Of a DNA stretch of 64,000 bases, positions 27,725 through 37,628 are shown in pieces. Source of the DNA: Acidimicrobiia bacterium (lineage in GTDB: Bacteria; Actinomycetota; Acidimicrobiia; IMCC26256; JAOSJL01); contig JAOSJL010000001.1 in assembly GCA_027494115.1 (NCBI GenBank), positions 1,451,926 to 1,515,925 on the forward strand, given 5' to 3'. The notes below the pieces were generated by a model, which worked only from the letters and a program-made list of their open reading frames with translations, did not search any database and had not been told where the DNA came from. Each line of letters begins with the position of its first letter. The first letter of the stretch is position 1. The position numbers and the translations under genes were made by a program.

Positions 27725-29336
27725 GTGAGCAGTTCCGAGCGGCCCGTTCTTCGCAGTCGGCTTGACACGCGCTCCGACGACTACGCCACGAATCTCGCGG
27801 CCATGAGTGACCTCTGGGCGGAGGTCGAAACCGAGATGGCCTCGGTCCCCACGATCGGTGGGAAGCGCTACGTCGACCGGCACCACAAGCGCGACAAGTT
27901 GCTGGTGCGCGAGCGCATCGAGGCGTTCGTGGATCCCGACACGCCGTTCCTCGAGTTGAGCCCCCTGGCGGCATGGGGAACCGATGATCCCGTGGGTGCC
28001 GGCACGGTGAACGGAATCGGGATCGTCGAGGGGACGGAGGTGATGATCTCCGGGACCGATCTCACGGTTCGCGGTGGATCGGCCAACCCGAACACGCTGG
28101 CCAAGGGTTTCCGCGTGTACGAGATCGTCCGGCGCAACCGCCTCCCGCTCGTCATCTTCAACGAATCGGCGGGAGCCGATCTGCCCCGGCAGGCCGACAT
28201 CTTCGTGCCGGGCGGTGCCCAGTTCAAGAACCTCACACAGTTGTCACGCGCCGGTATTCCCACGATCACGCTGGGATTCGGTCCGGCAACCGCCGGCGGC
28301 GCGTACGTGCCGGGCATGAGCGACTACGTCGTCATGGTCAAGGAACGTGCGATGGCTTATCTCGGTGGTCCACCGCTCGTGAAGATGGCCATCGACGAAG
28401 ACGTCGACGAGGAGACGCTCGGGGGTGCCGAGATGCACGCCCGCACGAGCGGGCTCGCCGACTACCTGGCTGCTGACGAGATGGACGCGTTGCGGATCGG
28501 ACGCGACATCGTGGCGCATCTGCGCTGGAACAAGCTCGGGCCGGGAGCGAGCGAATCCGACGATCCACCGCTCTACGATCCCGGCGAACTCCTCGGATGT
28601 GCCTCCGCCGACGTCCGAGTCCCGTTCGAGATCCGTGAGATCCTCGCTCGTGTTCTCGACGGAAGCCGCTTCGAGGAGTTCAAACCCCTCTACGGTGACA
28701 AGCTCGTCTGCGGCTGGTCGTCGATTCACGGTTTCCCCGTCGGTGTGCTCGCCAACAACGGGATCCTCTTCTCCGAGGAGTCGGAGAAGGGCGCGCAGTT
28801 CATCCAGCTCTGCAACAAGACCGACACACCGCTCGTGTTCTTCCAGAACATCACCGGCTTCATGGTCGGTTCCAAGGCCGAGCAGCGGGGGATCATCAAG
28901 AACGGCGCCAAGTTGATCAACGCCGTGTCGAACTCCGATGTCCCTCACCTCGTGATGATGGTGGGTGCGAGCTACGGGGCCGGGAACTACGGGATGTCAG
29001 GGAAGGCCTACGACCCCCGATTCATCTTCTCCTGGCCGAATCACCGCATCGCCGTCATGGGGCCGAAACAGCTCGCAGGTGTCATGGACATCGTCGCCCG
29101 GAGGGCAGCCGCCAATCGGGGTATCGAGATCAACGAGGAGGAGCTCGCCGCCGGCACGTCGGCTCTCGAACAGCAGGTCGAGGGAGAGTCGACGGCTCTC
29201 TACGCAACCGGCCGTGTGTGGGACGACGGCATCATCCACCCCCCGCGACACGAGGACGGTCCTGGGGCTGGCGCTCTCGGTGGTCCACAACAACGAGGTT
29301 CGTGGCAGCGAGGCGTACGGCGTGTGGCGGCACTGA
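27725..29336 (+). CDS. Acyl-CoA carboxylase carboxyltransferase subunit, MccB-like (one frameshift)
   Basis: 536 aa after removing one C from the C6 run at 29239-29244. The uncorrected frame runs on into the next gene as a false 1234-aa fusion. The corrected C terminus 'DTRTVLGLALSVVHNNEVRG' is the family standard. Crotonase-fold halves: 'GSANPNTLAKGFRVYEIVRR' and 'FFQNITGFMVGSKAEQRGII' with the carboxybiotin loop 'VGASYGAGNYGMSGKAYDPR'. The latter is typical of 3-methylcrotonyl- or geranyl-CoA carboxylases rather than propionyl-CoA enzymes. It transfers CO2 from biotin to an acyl-CoA (leucine or isoprenoid breakdown). TGATG overlap with the alpha subunit. Confidence 0.85.
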
Positions 29337-31354
29337 TGATCCGACGACTCCTCATCGCCAACCGCGGTGAAATCGCGGTACGAATCGCGCGAACGGCTCA
29401 TCTCCTGGGAATCGACACGGTCGGTGTCTACTCCGAGCCGGATCGTCACGCGCTGCACGTGGGTGCCGTCGACCGGGCCGTCGCTCTGGGCGGCGCCACC
29501 CCGTCCGAGTCGTATCTGCGTGCGGAGGCTGTGCTCGAGGCGGCGCGGACCACCGACTGCGACGCTGTCCATCCCGGCTACGGGTTCCTCGCGGAGAACG
29601 CGCGTTTTGCGGAGGCAGTGGTCTCGGCGGGAATGATCTGGGTCGGTCCCACACCCGAACAGATCGAACTGCTGGGCGACAAGGTCGCGGCCAAGCGCGC
29701 GGCCGTCGAGGCGGGCGTGCCGACGATCCCCGTCATCGCCGTCGAACCCGGGAACGTCCCCGACGACGTGCCGATTCCGGCCTTGGTGAAGGCAGCGGCC
29801 GGAGGTGGGGGGCGCGGCATGCGGGTCGTGCGATCGGCCGGGGAGTTGGGCGGTGCTGTCGAAGCGGCGGCTCGCGAGGCCGAGTCGGCGTTCGGCGACG
29901 GGACGGTGTTCGTCGAGCCATTCGTCGAGAATGGCCGCCACGTGGAGGTGCAGATCCTCGGCGACGCCCACGGAAACGCGGTTCACCTCGGCGAGCGCGA
30001 GTGCTCGATCCAAAGACGGAACCAGAAGGTCCTCGAGGAGGCGCCGTCGGCCGGGATCGATCAGGCAACCCGCGCCGCATTGTGCGACGGCGCCCTCGCT
30101 CTGGCGCGTCATGTGAGCTACGTGAACGCCGGTACGGTCGAGTTCCTCGTCGACGAAACCGGTGGTATCACCTTCCTCGAGGTCAACACGCGCCTCCAGG
30201 TGGAACACCCCGTCACCGAGGCCGTCACGGGGCTCGACCTCGTGGAACTCCAGCTTCGGGTGGCAGCGGGGGAACCCCTTCCTTTGACCCAGACCGACGT
30301 CGTCATCTCCGGTCACGCCATCGAGGTCCGACTCGTCGCCGAGGACCCAGCCACAGGGTGGTTGCCGCAGGCAGGGGTGCTCGACGCGTTCGAGATCCCC
30401 GGCGACGTTCGCACCGACGCCGGCGTACGGGCGGGAAGCGTTGTATCTGCGGACTACGACTCGCTTCTCGCCAAGGTCATCGCTCACGCTCCGACACGGG
30501 GAGAAGCGGCACAGAGGCTCGCCCGTGCGTTGCGTCGCGCGCGGATCGACGGGCTCCGTACCGATCGTGATGCTCTGGTGTCACTGCTCGAGGACGACGA
30601 CTTCCTCGCCGCGGCGACCCCCACCCGCTTCCTCGAGGATCATCCGGATCTGCTGAGCTCCCGAGGTCCGGATGGAGATGATCGACTCGCGTTGCTCGTC
30701 GCGGCATGCGTCGCCACGGAGATGCAGCACCGGGCAGACGATCGTCTGTGGGGCTTTGCTCCGTCGGGTTGGCGCAACCTGCGAACCCGCGGGCAGCGAC
30801 GGGTTTTCCACGATGAGGGCACAGGTGAAGAAGCAGCGCTCGAGTACGTGCGTCGGTCGTCTGACGATCTGCTCTTTCTGGTCGGCGCTTGGCCCGGGTT
30901 CGACGACGAGGGCGCGCAACTCGCCGACGACCGCCGTCAGGTGACAGTGCGGGTTCTCGGCCACAGCATCCATGACAGCAACGATGACGGTGTCGACCGG
31001 TTCGCCGTCGAGCTCGACGGCGTACGTCGTTCGGTCTCGGTGCGCTCAGCTGACGATCGAATCGAAACCGCAGGCTCCGCCGGAAGCGCCACCTGGCGCC
31101 TGATACCGCGCTTCGTCGACCACGATGCGGAGATGGCCGGAGGTGGGCCGCACGCACCGCTTCCCGGAACGGTGATCTCGGTCGACGTCACCGAGGGCGA
31201 GACCGTCTCGGACGGCCAGGTGCTCCTCGTGCTCGAGGCGATGAAGATGGAGCACAGGATCACCGCGCACGGCTCGGCGGTCGTCACCGAGGTCCTCGTG
31301 GCGACGGGTGACAAGGTCGAGGCCGGCGACATACTCGTACACCTCGAGTCCTGA
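29336..31354 (+). CDS. Acyl-CoA carboxylase alpha subunit (biotin carboxylase + BCCP)
   Basis: 672 aa from ATG 29336, overlapping the beta-subunit stop by 1 nt. Domains: biotin carboxylase 1-445 ('LLIANRGEIAVRIARTAHLL', ATP-grasp 'KAAAGGGGRGMRVV', 'ECSIQRRNQKVLEEAPS', 'FLEVNTRLQVEHPVTEAVTGLD'), a BT-type linker 450-590 and a C-terminal biotinyl domain with 'VLLVLEAMKMEHRI' (Lys biotinylated). It carboxylates biotin with ATP and bicarbonate and pairs with the preceding subunit; this architecture fits MCC, propionyl- or geranyl-CoA carboxylases. A separate small biotin carrier sits at 59.8 kb. Confidence 0.9.
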   Translation: MIRRLLIANRGEIAVRIARTAHLLGIDTVGVYSEPDRHALHVGAVDRAVALGGATPSESYLRAEAVLEAARTTDCDAVHPGYGFLAENARFAEAVVSAGMIWVGPTPEQIELLGDKVAAKRAAVEAGVPTIPVIAVEPGNVPDDVPIPALVKAAAGGGGRGMRVVRSAGELGGAVEAAAREAESAFGDGTVFVEPFVENGRHVEVQILGDAHGNAVHLGERECSIQRRNQKVLEEAPSAGIDQATRAALCDGALALARHVSYVNAGTVEFLVDETGGITFLEVNTRLQVEHPVTEAVTGLDLVELQLRVAAGEPLPLTQTDVVISGHAIEVRLVAEDPATGWLPQAGVLDAFEIPGDVRTDAGVRAGSVVSADYDSLLAKVIAHAPTRGEAAQRLARALRRARIDGLRTDRDALVSLLEDDDFLAAATPTRFLEDHPDLLSSRGPDGDDRLALLVAACVATEMQHRADDRLWGFAPSGWRNLRTRGQRRVFHDEGTGEEAALEYVRRSSDDLLFLVGAWPGFDDEGAQLADDRRQVTVRVLGHSIHDSNDDGVDRFAVELDGVRRSVSVRSADDRIETAGSAGSATWRLIPRFVDHDAEMAGGGPHAPLPGTVISVDVTEGETVSDGQVLLVLEAMKMEHRITAHGSAVVTEVLVATGDKVEAGDILVHLES

Positions 31355-31402
31355 CCCGTGCGGTGCTGCGTTTCCCGCCGACGGTTGGGTTGTCGCCACC
31401 TG

Positions 31403-31408
31403 TAGCAT
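31403..31408 (+). promoter_or_regulatory. Leaderless -10 box TAGCAT
   Basis: TAGCAT lies 8 nt before the ATG of the CYP142-like gene at 31417, giving it its own promoter despite the 62-nt distance from the carboxylase gene. Confidence 0.5.
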
Positions 31409-31416
31409 CGACTTCG

Positions 31417-32706
31417 ATGACGGAGGAGATCGACGACCTCAGCGCCGCGACCGAAGCGACGATGGCCGCCATGCGCCGCGGGGGGTTCGAACACCGGGGT
31501 GACCATCCGCTCCACCCCGACGTCAATCTGATGGACGGCGAGTTCTACGCCCGCGAACCACACGATGTCTGGACCTGGATGCGCGAGAACGCTCCCGTCT
31601 ACCACGACCCTCACACCGACGTGTGGGCGGTGGCCCGCTACGACGATCTCGTGGCGTGTGAGAAGAACGCCGAGGTCTTCTCGAACGCCCAGAACATCAG
31701 GCCGCGCATGACCGGCACCCCGATGATGATCTCGATGGATGATCCGGAACACGCGCTGCGCCGCAAGCTCGTGGGCAAGGGTTTCACGCCGCCACGTGTC
31801 CGGGCCCAGGAGAACAGGTTGCGCGAGATCTGCGATCAACTCCTCGACGCCGTGTGCGAGCGCGGCGAATGCGACTTCGTGTGGGACGTCGCTGCACACC
31901 TGCCGCTCATCGTGATCGCCGACATGTTGGGTTTCCCACCCGAGGACCGACCGCAGCTCCTCGAATGGTCCGATCAGATGCTGAAGGGCACGACCTCCAC
32001 CGACACCGATGCGCTGATGGAGGCAGCGGAGGCCATGGAGGGCTTCTGGGCGCACCAGACCGACGTGATCGAACAGCGCCGTGTCTGCCCGGCCGACGAT
32101 CTCACCTCGGTGCTCGTCCACGCCGAGGTCGACGGCTTGTCTCTCGACCTGGATTCACTCGTGTGGGAATCACTACTGGTGCTCATCGGCGGCGACGAGA
32201 CCACACGTCACGTCATCTCCGGTGGCCTCGTCGAACTCTGTCAACATCCCGACCAGAAGGCCGATCTGATCGCCGATCCCTCGCTCACGAAGTCGGCGGT
32301 CGAGGAGATGCTGCGGTGGGTCTCGCCGGTCAAGAACATGAACCGTCGTGTGACGCGTGACACCGACGTACGGGGCCAGCACCTCCGAGAAGGTGACGAC
32401 GTCCTGATGCTCTACCCGTCGGCGAACCGTGACGAGGACGTCTTCGAAGATCCGTTCACGTTCGACATCCGGCGTCATCCGAACCTCCACGTGGCCTTCG
32501 GATTCGGGCCGCACTTCTGCATGGGGAGTGCGCTCGCGCGCCTCGAGCTACGGGTGCTCTTCGAGCACCTGATGGCGCGGATGCCCGACATCGACCTGGC
32601 GATCGCCTACGACGATCTTCCGCGCCGCCCCTCCAGTTTTGTCAGCGGATTCGAGTCCGTTCCCGTGACGTTCACGCCGAGCGCACCCGTCGGTGCCTCC
32701 GCCTGA
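31417..32706 (+). CDS. Cytochrome P450, CYP142-like (steroid side-chain hydroxylase type)
   Basis: 429 aa from ATG 31417. 'MMISMDDPEHALRRKLVGKG', 'CERGECDFVWDVAAHLPLIV', I-helix 'LLVLIGGDETTRHVISGG', K-helix 'EEMLRWVSPVKNMNRRV', heme loop 'FGFGPHFCMGSALARLEL' (Cys368) and 'FVSGFESVPVTFTPS' follow mycobacterial CYP142 almost segment by segment from memory. CYP142 hydroxylates the C26/27 end of cholesterol or cholestenone, starting side-chain degradation. Substrate transfer to this organism is inference. It lies between a carboxylase operon and inositol-phosphate synthase, with no redox partner nearby. Confidence 0.85.
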   Translation: MTEEIDDLSAATEATMAAMRRGGFEHRGDHPLHPDVNLMDGEFYAREPHDVWTWMRENAPVYHDPHTDVWAVARYDDLVACEKNAEVFSNAQNIRPRMTGTPMMISMDDPEHALRRKLVGKGFTPPRVRAQENRLREICDQLLDAVCERGECDFVWDVAAHLPLIVIADMLGFPPEDRPQLLEWSDQMLKGTTSTDTDALMEAAEAMEGFWAHQTDVIEQRRVCPADDLTSVLVHAEVDGLSLDLDSLVWESLLVLIGGDETTRHVISGGLVELCQHPDQKADLIADPSLTKSAVEEMLRWVSPVKNMNRRVTRDTDVRGQHLREGDDVLMLYPSANRDEDVFEDPFTFDIRRHPNLHVAFGFGPHFCMGSALARLELRVLFEHLMARMPDIDLAIAYDDLPRRPSSFVSGFESVPVTFTPSAPVGASA

Positions 32707-32738
32707 CACCCGGCGATGCCCGTGTGGCAGGGTGACGC

Positions 32739-34037
32739 ATGACTTCAACACCGATCGCACCTGCCACGGGCCGCCTCGGAGTCCTCACACCCGGGCTCGG
32801 GGCCGTGGCCTCCACCTTCATCGCCGGCGTCCTGTCGATCCGCAACGGTCTGTCGGCGCCCATCGGATCACTCACCCAGATGGCGCACATACGCCTGGGT
32901 GCACGAGCGGAGGGTCGCAATCCACTGATCAGCGACTTCGTTCCGCTGGCGTCGCTCGACGATCTCGTCTTCGGCGCGTGGGACCCGATCTCGCCCAACG
33001 CCCTGGAAGCGGCACGCACGGCGGGAGTGCTCGAAGAGGCGGATCTCGGTCCGATCTCTGCTGAGCTCGAAGGTGTCGTCGCCATGGATGCCGTCTTCGA
33101 CAGCGAGTGGGTGAAGCGCCTCGACGGACGCCGCGTGAAGACGGCGAGAGGAAAGTTGGCGCAGGCCCAGGCTCTGATCGATGACATCGAGCGGTTCCGA
33201 ACCGAGAACGAGTGCGACCGTCTCGTGATGGTCTGGTGCGGCTCTACCGAGGCCTACCAGGAGCCCGCCGACTGTCACATGAGTCTCGAAGCGTTCGAGG
33301 AAGGTCTGAAGCGCGACGACGTGAACATCGCGCCGAGTCAGATCTACCTGTACGCGGCCCTGATGTCCGACGTCCCCTTCGCCAACGGAGCACCGAACCT
33401 GACCTGTGACGTTCCCGCCCTCGTCGAGCTCGCCGGCCAGCGGGGTGTCCCCCTCGCCGGCAAGGACTTCAAGACCGGTCAGACCTTGATGAAGACGATT
33501 CTGACGCCGGGGTTCAAGGCCCGGATGCTCGGCATCGACGGTTGGTATTCCACCAACATCCTGGGCAACCGTGACGGCGAGGTGCTCGACGATCCCGAGA
33601 ACTTCAAGACCAAAGAGGTCTCGAAGCTCGGCGTTCTCGACACGATCCTGCAACCCGAGGTGTACCCGGAGCTCTACGGCGACATCGATCACGTGGTGAG
33701 GATCAACTACTACCCACCCCGCGGCGACAACAAGGAGGGCTGGGACAACATCGACATCTCCGGGTGGCTGGGCTATCCGATGCAGATCAAGATCAACTTC
33801 CTCTGTCGCGACTCGATTCTCGCCGCGCCCATCGTCCTTGATCTCGCGCTGTTCATGGACCTCGCAGCCCGCGCACGTGGCTCGGGTGTGCAGGAGTGGC
33901 TGAGCTTCTACTTCAAGTCACCCGAGACGGCGGGCGATCTTCCTGCCGAGCATGATCTGTTCATCCAGCAGACGAAGCTGAAGAACACGCTGCGGGTCTG
34001 GATGGGCGAGGAGCCGATCACGCACTCCGAAGCCTGA
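32739..34037 (+). CDS. ino1: Inositol-3-phosphate synthase, long type
   Basis: 432 aa. NAD-binding start 'GRLGVLTPGLGAVASTFIAG', then 'VMVWCGSTEAY', 'SQIYLYAALMSDVPFANGAPN', the catalytic-lysine region 'GVPLAGKDFKTGQTLMKTIL', 'GWYSTNILGNRDGEVLDDPENFKTKEVSK' and 'LGYPMQIKINFLCRDSILAAPIVLDL'. It converts glucose-6-phosphate to inositol-3-phosphate. Mycobacterial Ino1 is about 367 aa; this is the longer form also seen in Bacteroidetes, where it supplies inositol sphingolipids. Convergent with, and overlapping by 20 nt, the LPXTG gene. Confidence 0.88.
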   Translation: MTSTPIAPATGRLGVLTPGLGAVASTFIAGVLSIRNGLSAPIGSLTQMAHIRLGARAEGRNPLISDFVPLASLDDLVFGAWDPISPNALEAARTAGVLEEADLGPISAELEGVVAMDAVFDSEWVKRLDGRRVKTARGKLAQAQALIDDIERFRTENECDRLVMVWCGSTEAYQEPADCHMSLEAFEEGLKRDDVNIAPSQIYLYAALMSDVPFANGAPNLTCDVPALVELAGQRGVPLAGKDFKTGQTLMKTILTPGFKARMLGIDGWYSTNILGNRDGEVLDDPENFKTKEVSKLGVLDTILQPEVYPELYGDIDHVVRINYYPPRGDNKEGWDNIDISGWLGYPMQIKINFLCRDSILAAPIVLDLALFMDLAARARGSGVQEWLSFYFKSPETAGDLPAEHDLFIQQTKLKNTLRVWMGEEPITHSEA

Positions 34038-35978
34038 CGAAGCGGCTGCCGCGGGACACGATCGTGAGTGTGGCGCCCGAGAGCAGTGCCGCGAGTGCCA
34101 GGCCCATGAGCTGAAGTGGCCCGGTCGGACCTGTTCTCGGCAGCTCGTCGAGACCGCTGCCCGCACCGTTTGTGGGGGCGTCGGGTCCGGGAGGCGCCGG
34201 GGGAGCGGACTGTTCGGGAGGTGCCGGTGGACCCGGTGGCTCCGGTGGCTCCGGTGGACCCGGTGGCTCCGGTGGTGTGTCTCCGAGGATCTCGGTTTCG
34301 GCGTTGCTCGTCGTGGAGGTGCCGAAAGCGTTCGTGGCGCCCGCACTCGCCGTGTTGGTCACGACGCCGGCGGGTGCTCCCGGATCGACAGTCGCCTGCA
34401 CCGTGAACGTCGCCACATCGCCAGGTGAGAGGAACGGTGTGTCGCAGGTCGCCAGGGCCACCACACAGGTCCACGAGCCGTCGCCCGAGGCGACGATGTC
34501 GTTGATGGCCATGCCCGTCGGAAGCACCTCGGTGAGCGACACCCCGAACGCGGATTCAGTGCTGCTCGTGTTGGTCAGGGTGATCGTGTACAGGACCGTG
34601 TCGCCGGGGCGGGCCGTTGCCGGACCGGCCTTCAGGAGCTCCAGCGAGGCGATGTCGCCGTCGAAGCGGGCCACGAAGAACTCCTCGGCGTTCGTGGTCG
34701 TCTGGTCGATACCCCCGAGCACCGGCTTGCCATCGCTCTGGAGAACGACGGCCACTCCCGAGGTCTCGTCGGCCAGGATGGACGTGGATGGCACGACGGC
34801 GATGCCACCCGTGGCGAAATCGGGGTCGAGGCTTCCATCTGTCGTGAAGCGGCTCAGCGTATACTCGCGCTCGGTCTCGTCGATGGCGCCCAGCAGGACC
34901 TTGCCGTCGGGCTGGAGCGTCACACTGACACCAGGGTCCTGGTCGGCGTTGATCCCGGTGAGATAGGCGATGCCATCGCCGGAGAACCCGGTGTCGAGAG
35001 CGCCGGTGTTGGTGAACTGGGCCAGGAAGTAGAGGTCGCTGGTCTGGTTGATCCCACCCAGGACGGGGCTCCCGTCCGGTCGCACCGCCAGTCCGACGCC
35101 GCTGTTCTCGTCGGCGTTGATGGTGGCGTTCGGGATGAAGACGATTCCGCCGGTTCCGAAGGTGGTGTCGAGTACGCCAGCTGTGGTGAAGCGCGAGACG
35201 AAGTACCGACCACCTCCGCCCTCGGCGATTCCGGCCAGGAGCGTCCGGGACAGGAAGTCCACGACCAGAGCGGGCGAGCCGTCCTCGTCGGCGTTGATGG
35301 CGGCGTTCGGGATGAGGACGATACCTCCGGTTCCGAACGTGTTGTCGAGCACTCCCGCTGTGGTGAACTGTGCGACGAAGTACTCTCCGCCGTTCGCAGC
35401 GGATATCGCTCCGAGCACCGCACGGTCGTCGTCCTTCAGCGCCAGGCCCACACCGGAGTCGAAGTCGGCGGCGATCGTTGCGTTCGGAATGGCGGCGATC
35501 CCGCACCCGCTCCGTAGGTCGCATCGAGCCCGCCGGAGTCGCCGAACCGGGCGAGGAAGTACTCTCCGCCGTTGTTGACGCTCACGCCACCGAGAATCGG
35601 CTTGTTGCCGCTGTCGACCGCGACGCCGACGCCACCGTCGACGTCGGCCTGGCGAGTCGTGTCGGCGATGCGCGCGACACCGTCACCGTCGAAGGTCGGA
35701 TCGGGGCTACCGTCATCGAGGTAGCGCACCACGATGAACTCGTCGTCGCTCCCCGAGCCGTTGTCGACGCCGGCCTGCACGAGCTTCGAGTCGGCTCCCA
35801 CGGCCAGGGCCGTGTTGCCGTTGGCGTCCGCGTTGGCCGTGGCGTTCGGGATCTCGGCGATTCCATCTCCGCCGAACGTGTCGTCGAGGTCACCGGGCGC
35901 GGCGCCAACCGCTGACGCGCCGGCAACCGTGAGCCCGGCCGTCACGAGTGAAACAACGAGAGTTCTGATGACGACCAC
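34018..35978 (-). CDS. LPXTG-anchored surface protein with delta-60 repeats (one frameshift)
   Basis: 653 aa once one base is added to the CCC run at 35500-35502. Signal peptide 1-27 ('LVVSLVTAGLTVAGASAVGA'). About seven repeats of 57-60 residues (30-430) each follow 'ADxDxGxG..V..DGK.VLGG....YFLARFT..G.LDTTFG.GGI', a delta-60/beta-propeller-like repeat with an acidic, possibly calcium-binding turn. A DUF11-like adhesion domain follows (about 440-545, 'LLKAGPATARPGDTVLYTIT'), then a Pro/Glu stalk, the sortase motif LPRTG, a membrane span and a basic tail. It should be covalently fixed to peptidoglycan; no sortase gene is in the window. Two repeats are near-identical in DNA 177 bp apart. Confidence 0.82.
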
Positions 35979-36043
35979 AGATCATCCATCGTCATGATTC
36001 GCCGATGGTCGATAGTGCGTTCGCACCATCGCACCCGACGTGC

Positions 36044-36325
36044 TCAGGCGTAGCCTCGCTCCTGGCTCGACCGGGAGGCGGTACCCGTCCAGTTGGCGAT
36101 GTCGAGAATGAAGCCGAAGGCGACGAGAAACCACCCGAACCCGTCGACGCCGACGACGGGCTGGTACACGATCGCGTACAAGAGGGTCGTGAAGGGGAGA
36201 AACACGAAGCCGGCGAAGCCGAGCCAGAAGCTGTCGAACGCCTGCGTGAGCTGGGTGGTGAAGATCCACAGGATCACGAGCGCCGCCCGTGGGGCGAAGG
36301 CTCCGAGGATCACGATGAGACACAT
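36044..36325 (-). CDS. Small conserved membrane protein
   Basis: 93 aa with three membrane segments: 'LIVILGAFAPRAALVILWIF', 'FWLGFAGFVFLPFTTLLYAIV' and 'VDGFGWFLVAFGFILDIANW'. The composition and the 'FTTLLYAIVYQPVVGVDGFG' loop look like a conserved actinobacterial family of unknown function. Its start is followed 14 nt away (minus strand, upstream) by the P450 stop at 36340, so it may be the tail of that transcript. Confidence 0.7.
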   Translation of the reverse strand: MCLIVILGAFAPRAALVILWIFTTQLTQAFDSFWLGFAGFVFLPFTTLLYAIVYQPVVGVDGFGWFLVAFGFILDIANWTGTASRSSQERGYA

Positions 36326-36339
36326 AGTGGGCTCCTTGC

Positions 36340-37578
36340 TCAGCTCGTGACGGCAGACGCGACGACCGGTACGTGGTGGAAGCCCCTCACGTTACTGGTG
36401 TGCACCCTTTCGAGGCCGTCCGCTTCGACCTCCCAGGTGGGAAAACGCCGGAGCATCTCCTCGAGCGCGACCCGTGACTCGAGTCGGGCCAGAGAAGCTC
36501 CGAGACAGAAGTGGATGCCGTAACCGAAGGTCACGTGACGCGAGAACGTTCTCGTCACGTCGAACCGGTCGGGTTCGTCGTACTCGCGCTCGTCGCGCCC
36601 GGCACTCCCGGTGAGCAGCAGAAACCGGGAACCGGCGGGAAGTCGGATGCCATGGAGCTCCTGTTCCCGCGTGGACACCCGTCCCTGCACGGGTGACGGA
36701 GCTTCGTAGCGGAGCAGTTCCTCGATGGCGTTGGGAAGAAGCGTCGGATCGGCGACGAGTCGGGCCCGCTGATCGGGATACTGATCGAAGATCACGGCGG
36801 CGTTTCCCAGCAGACGCGCGACCGTCTCGTTGCCGGCGGCGAACAGGAGAATCGTGAAATCGTGGATCTCCCGCTTCGTGAGTCGACGAGTTCCACCGTC
36901 GGGCCGATCCAGTTCGGCGGTGAGCAACACGGACACGAGGTCGTCGCCGGGGTTGGTACGTCGGTCGTCGATCAGGTCGCGGATGTAACTGCCGACCTTC
37001 GCCATGGCCTCCAGCGAGGTCTCCGCCGGTGTGGTGTCGTCGGGGCCCCGGTACAGCATCGTGTCGGTCCAGCCGCGCAGTTCGTCCTGGTCGGCCTCGG
37101 GGACGCCCAGCATCGACGAGATCACGGTCGTCGGCAGGAGCGCGCCGAAGTCCTGGACGAAATCGAACGAAACCAGGTGCGGATCGGTCGCACTCTCCTG
37201 TACCGAGTCCAGCAGTTGCTGCGTGATCTCCCGGGCGCGGTCCTCGAGAGCGGCGATCCGGCGCGGTGTGAAAGCGGGAGACACGAGGTGTCGGAGCTCG
37301 TCGTGTTCGGGAGGGTCGGTGAAGATCATCGACGCATCCTCGAGCGGCTCGTCGGACATCAGGTCGAGGACGGTTCCGTGCGCGGACGAAAAGGTTCGCC
37401 AGTCGAGCGAGGCTTCGAGAACGTCGGCGAAGCGGCTCAGCGCCCAGAAGTCGTGCTCCTCGTTGCGGTACAGGGGTGCCTCGTCGCGCATCCGCCGCCA
37501 GATGGGGTGGGGGTCGGCGTCGATGGCGTAGTCGAAGGGGTCGTACCTCAGGGGCACTTCGTGCCCGGTCGTTGTCAT
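36340..37578 (-). CDS. Cytochrome P450
   Basis: 412 aa from ATG 37578, with GGAAGGA about 5 nt upstream; the 113-codon N-terminal extension in the track is spurious. I-helix 'ILLFAAGNETVARLLGNAAV' has Asn-Glu-Thr instead of the common Asp/Glu-Thr-Thr, but the key Thr is kept. K-helix 'IEELLRYEAPSPVQGRV', heme loop 'FGYGIHFCLGASLARLE' (Cys358). Soluble actinobacterial type; substrate unknown. It follows a phosphotransferase gene by 50 nt on the same strand, and an SDR lies upstream of that, so a short catabolic operon (SDR, kinase-like, P450) is plausible. Confidence 0.88.
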   Translation of the reverse strand: MTTTGHEVPLRYDPFDYAIDADPHPIWRRMRDEAPLYRNEEHDFWALSRFADVLEASLDWRTFSSAHGTVLDLMSDEPLEDASMIFTDPPEHDELRHLVSPAFTPRRIAALEDRAREITQQLLDSVQESATDPHLVSFDFVQDFGALLPTTVISSMLGVPEADQDELRGWTDTMLYRGPDDTTPAETSLEAMAKVGSYIRDLIDDRRTNPGDDLVSVLLTAELDRPDGGTRRLTKREIHDFTILLFAAGNETVARLLGNAAVIFDQYPDQRARLVADPTLLPNAIEELLRYEAPSPVQGRVSTREQELHGIRLPAGSRFLLLTGSAGRDEREYDEPDRFDVTRTFSRHVTFGYGIHFCLGASLARLESRVALEEMLRRFPTWEVEADGLERVHTSNVRGFHHVPVVASAVTS

Positions 37579-37628
37579 CGTGTCCTTCCGATTCGTTCCT
37601 GAGTCGCGCTCCGATGTTGCATCTCGAA

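Noticed and set aside
35120-35370. Two near-identical 60-bp blocks as possible mobile element ends
   Set aside because: They are successive delta-60 repeats of one protein, in frame, with no transposase nearby.
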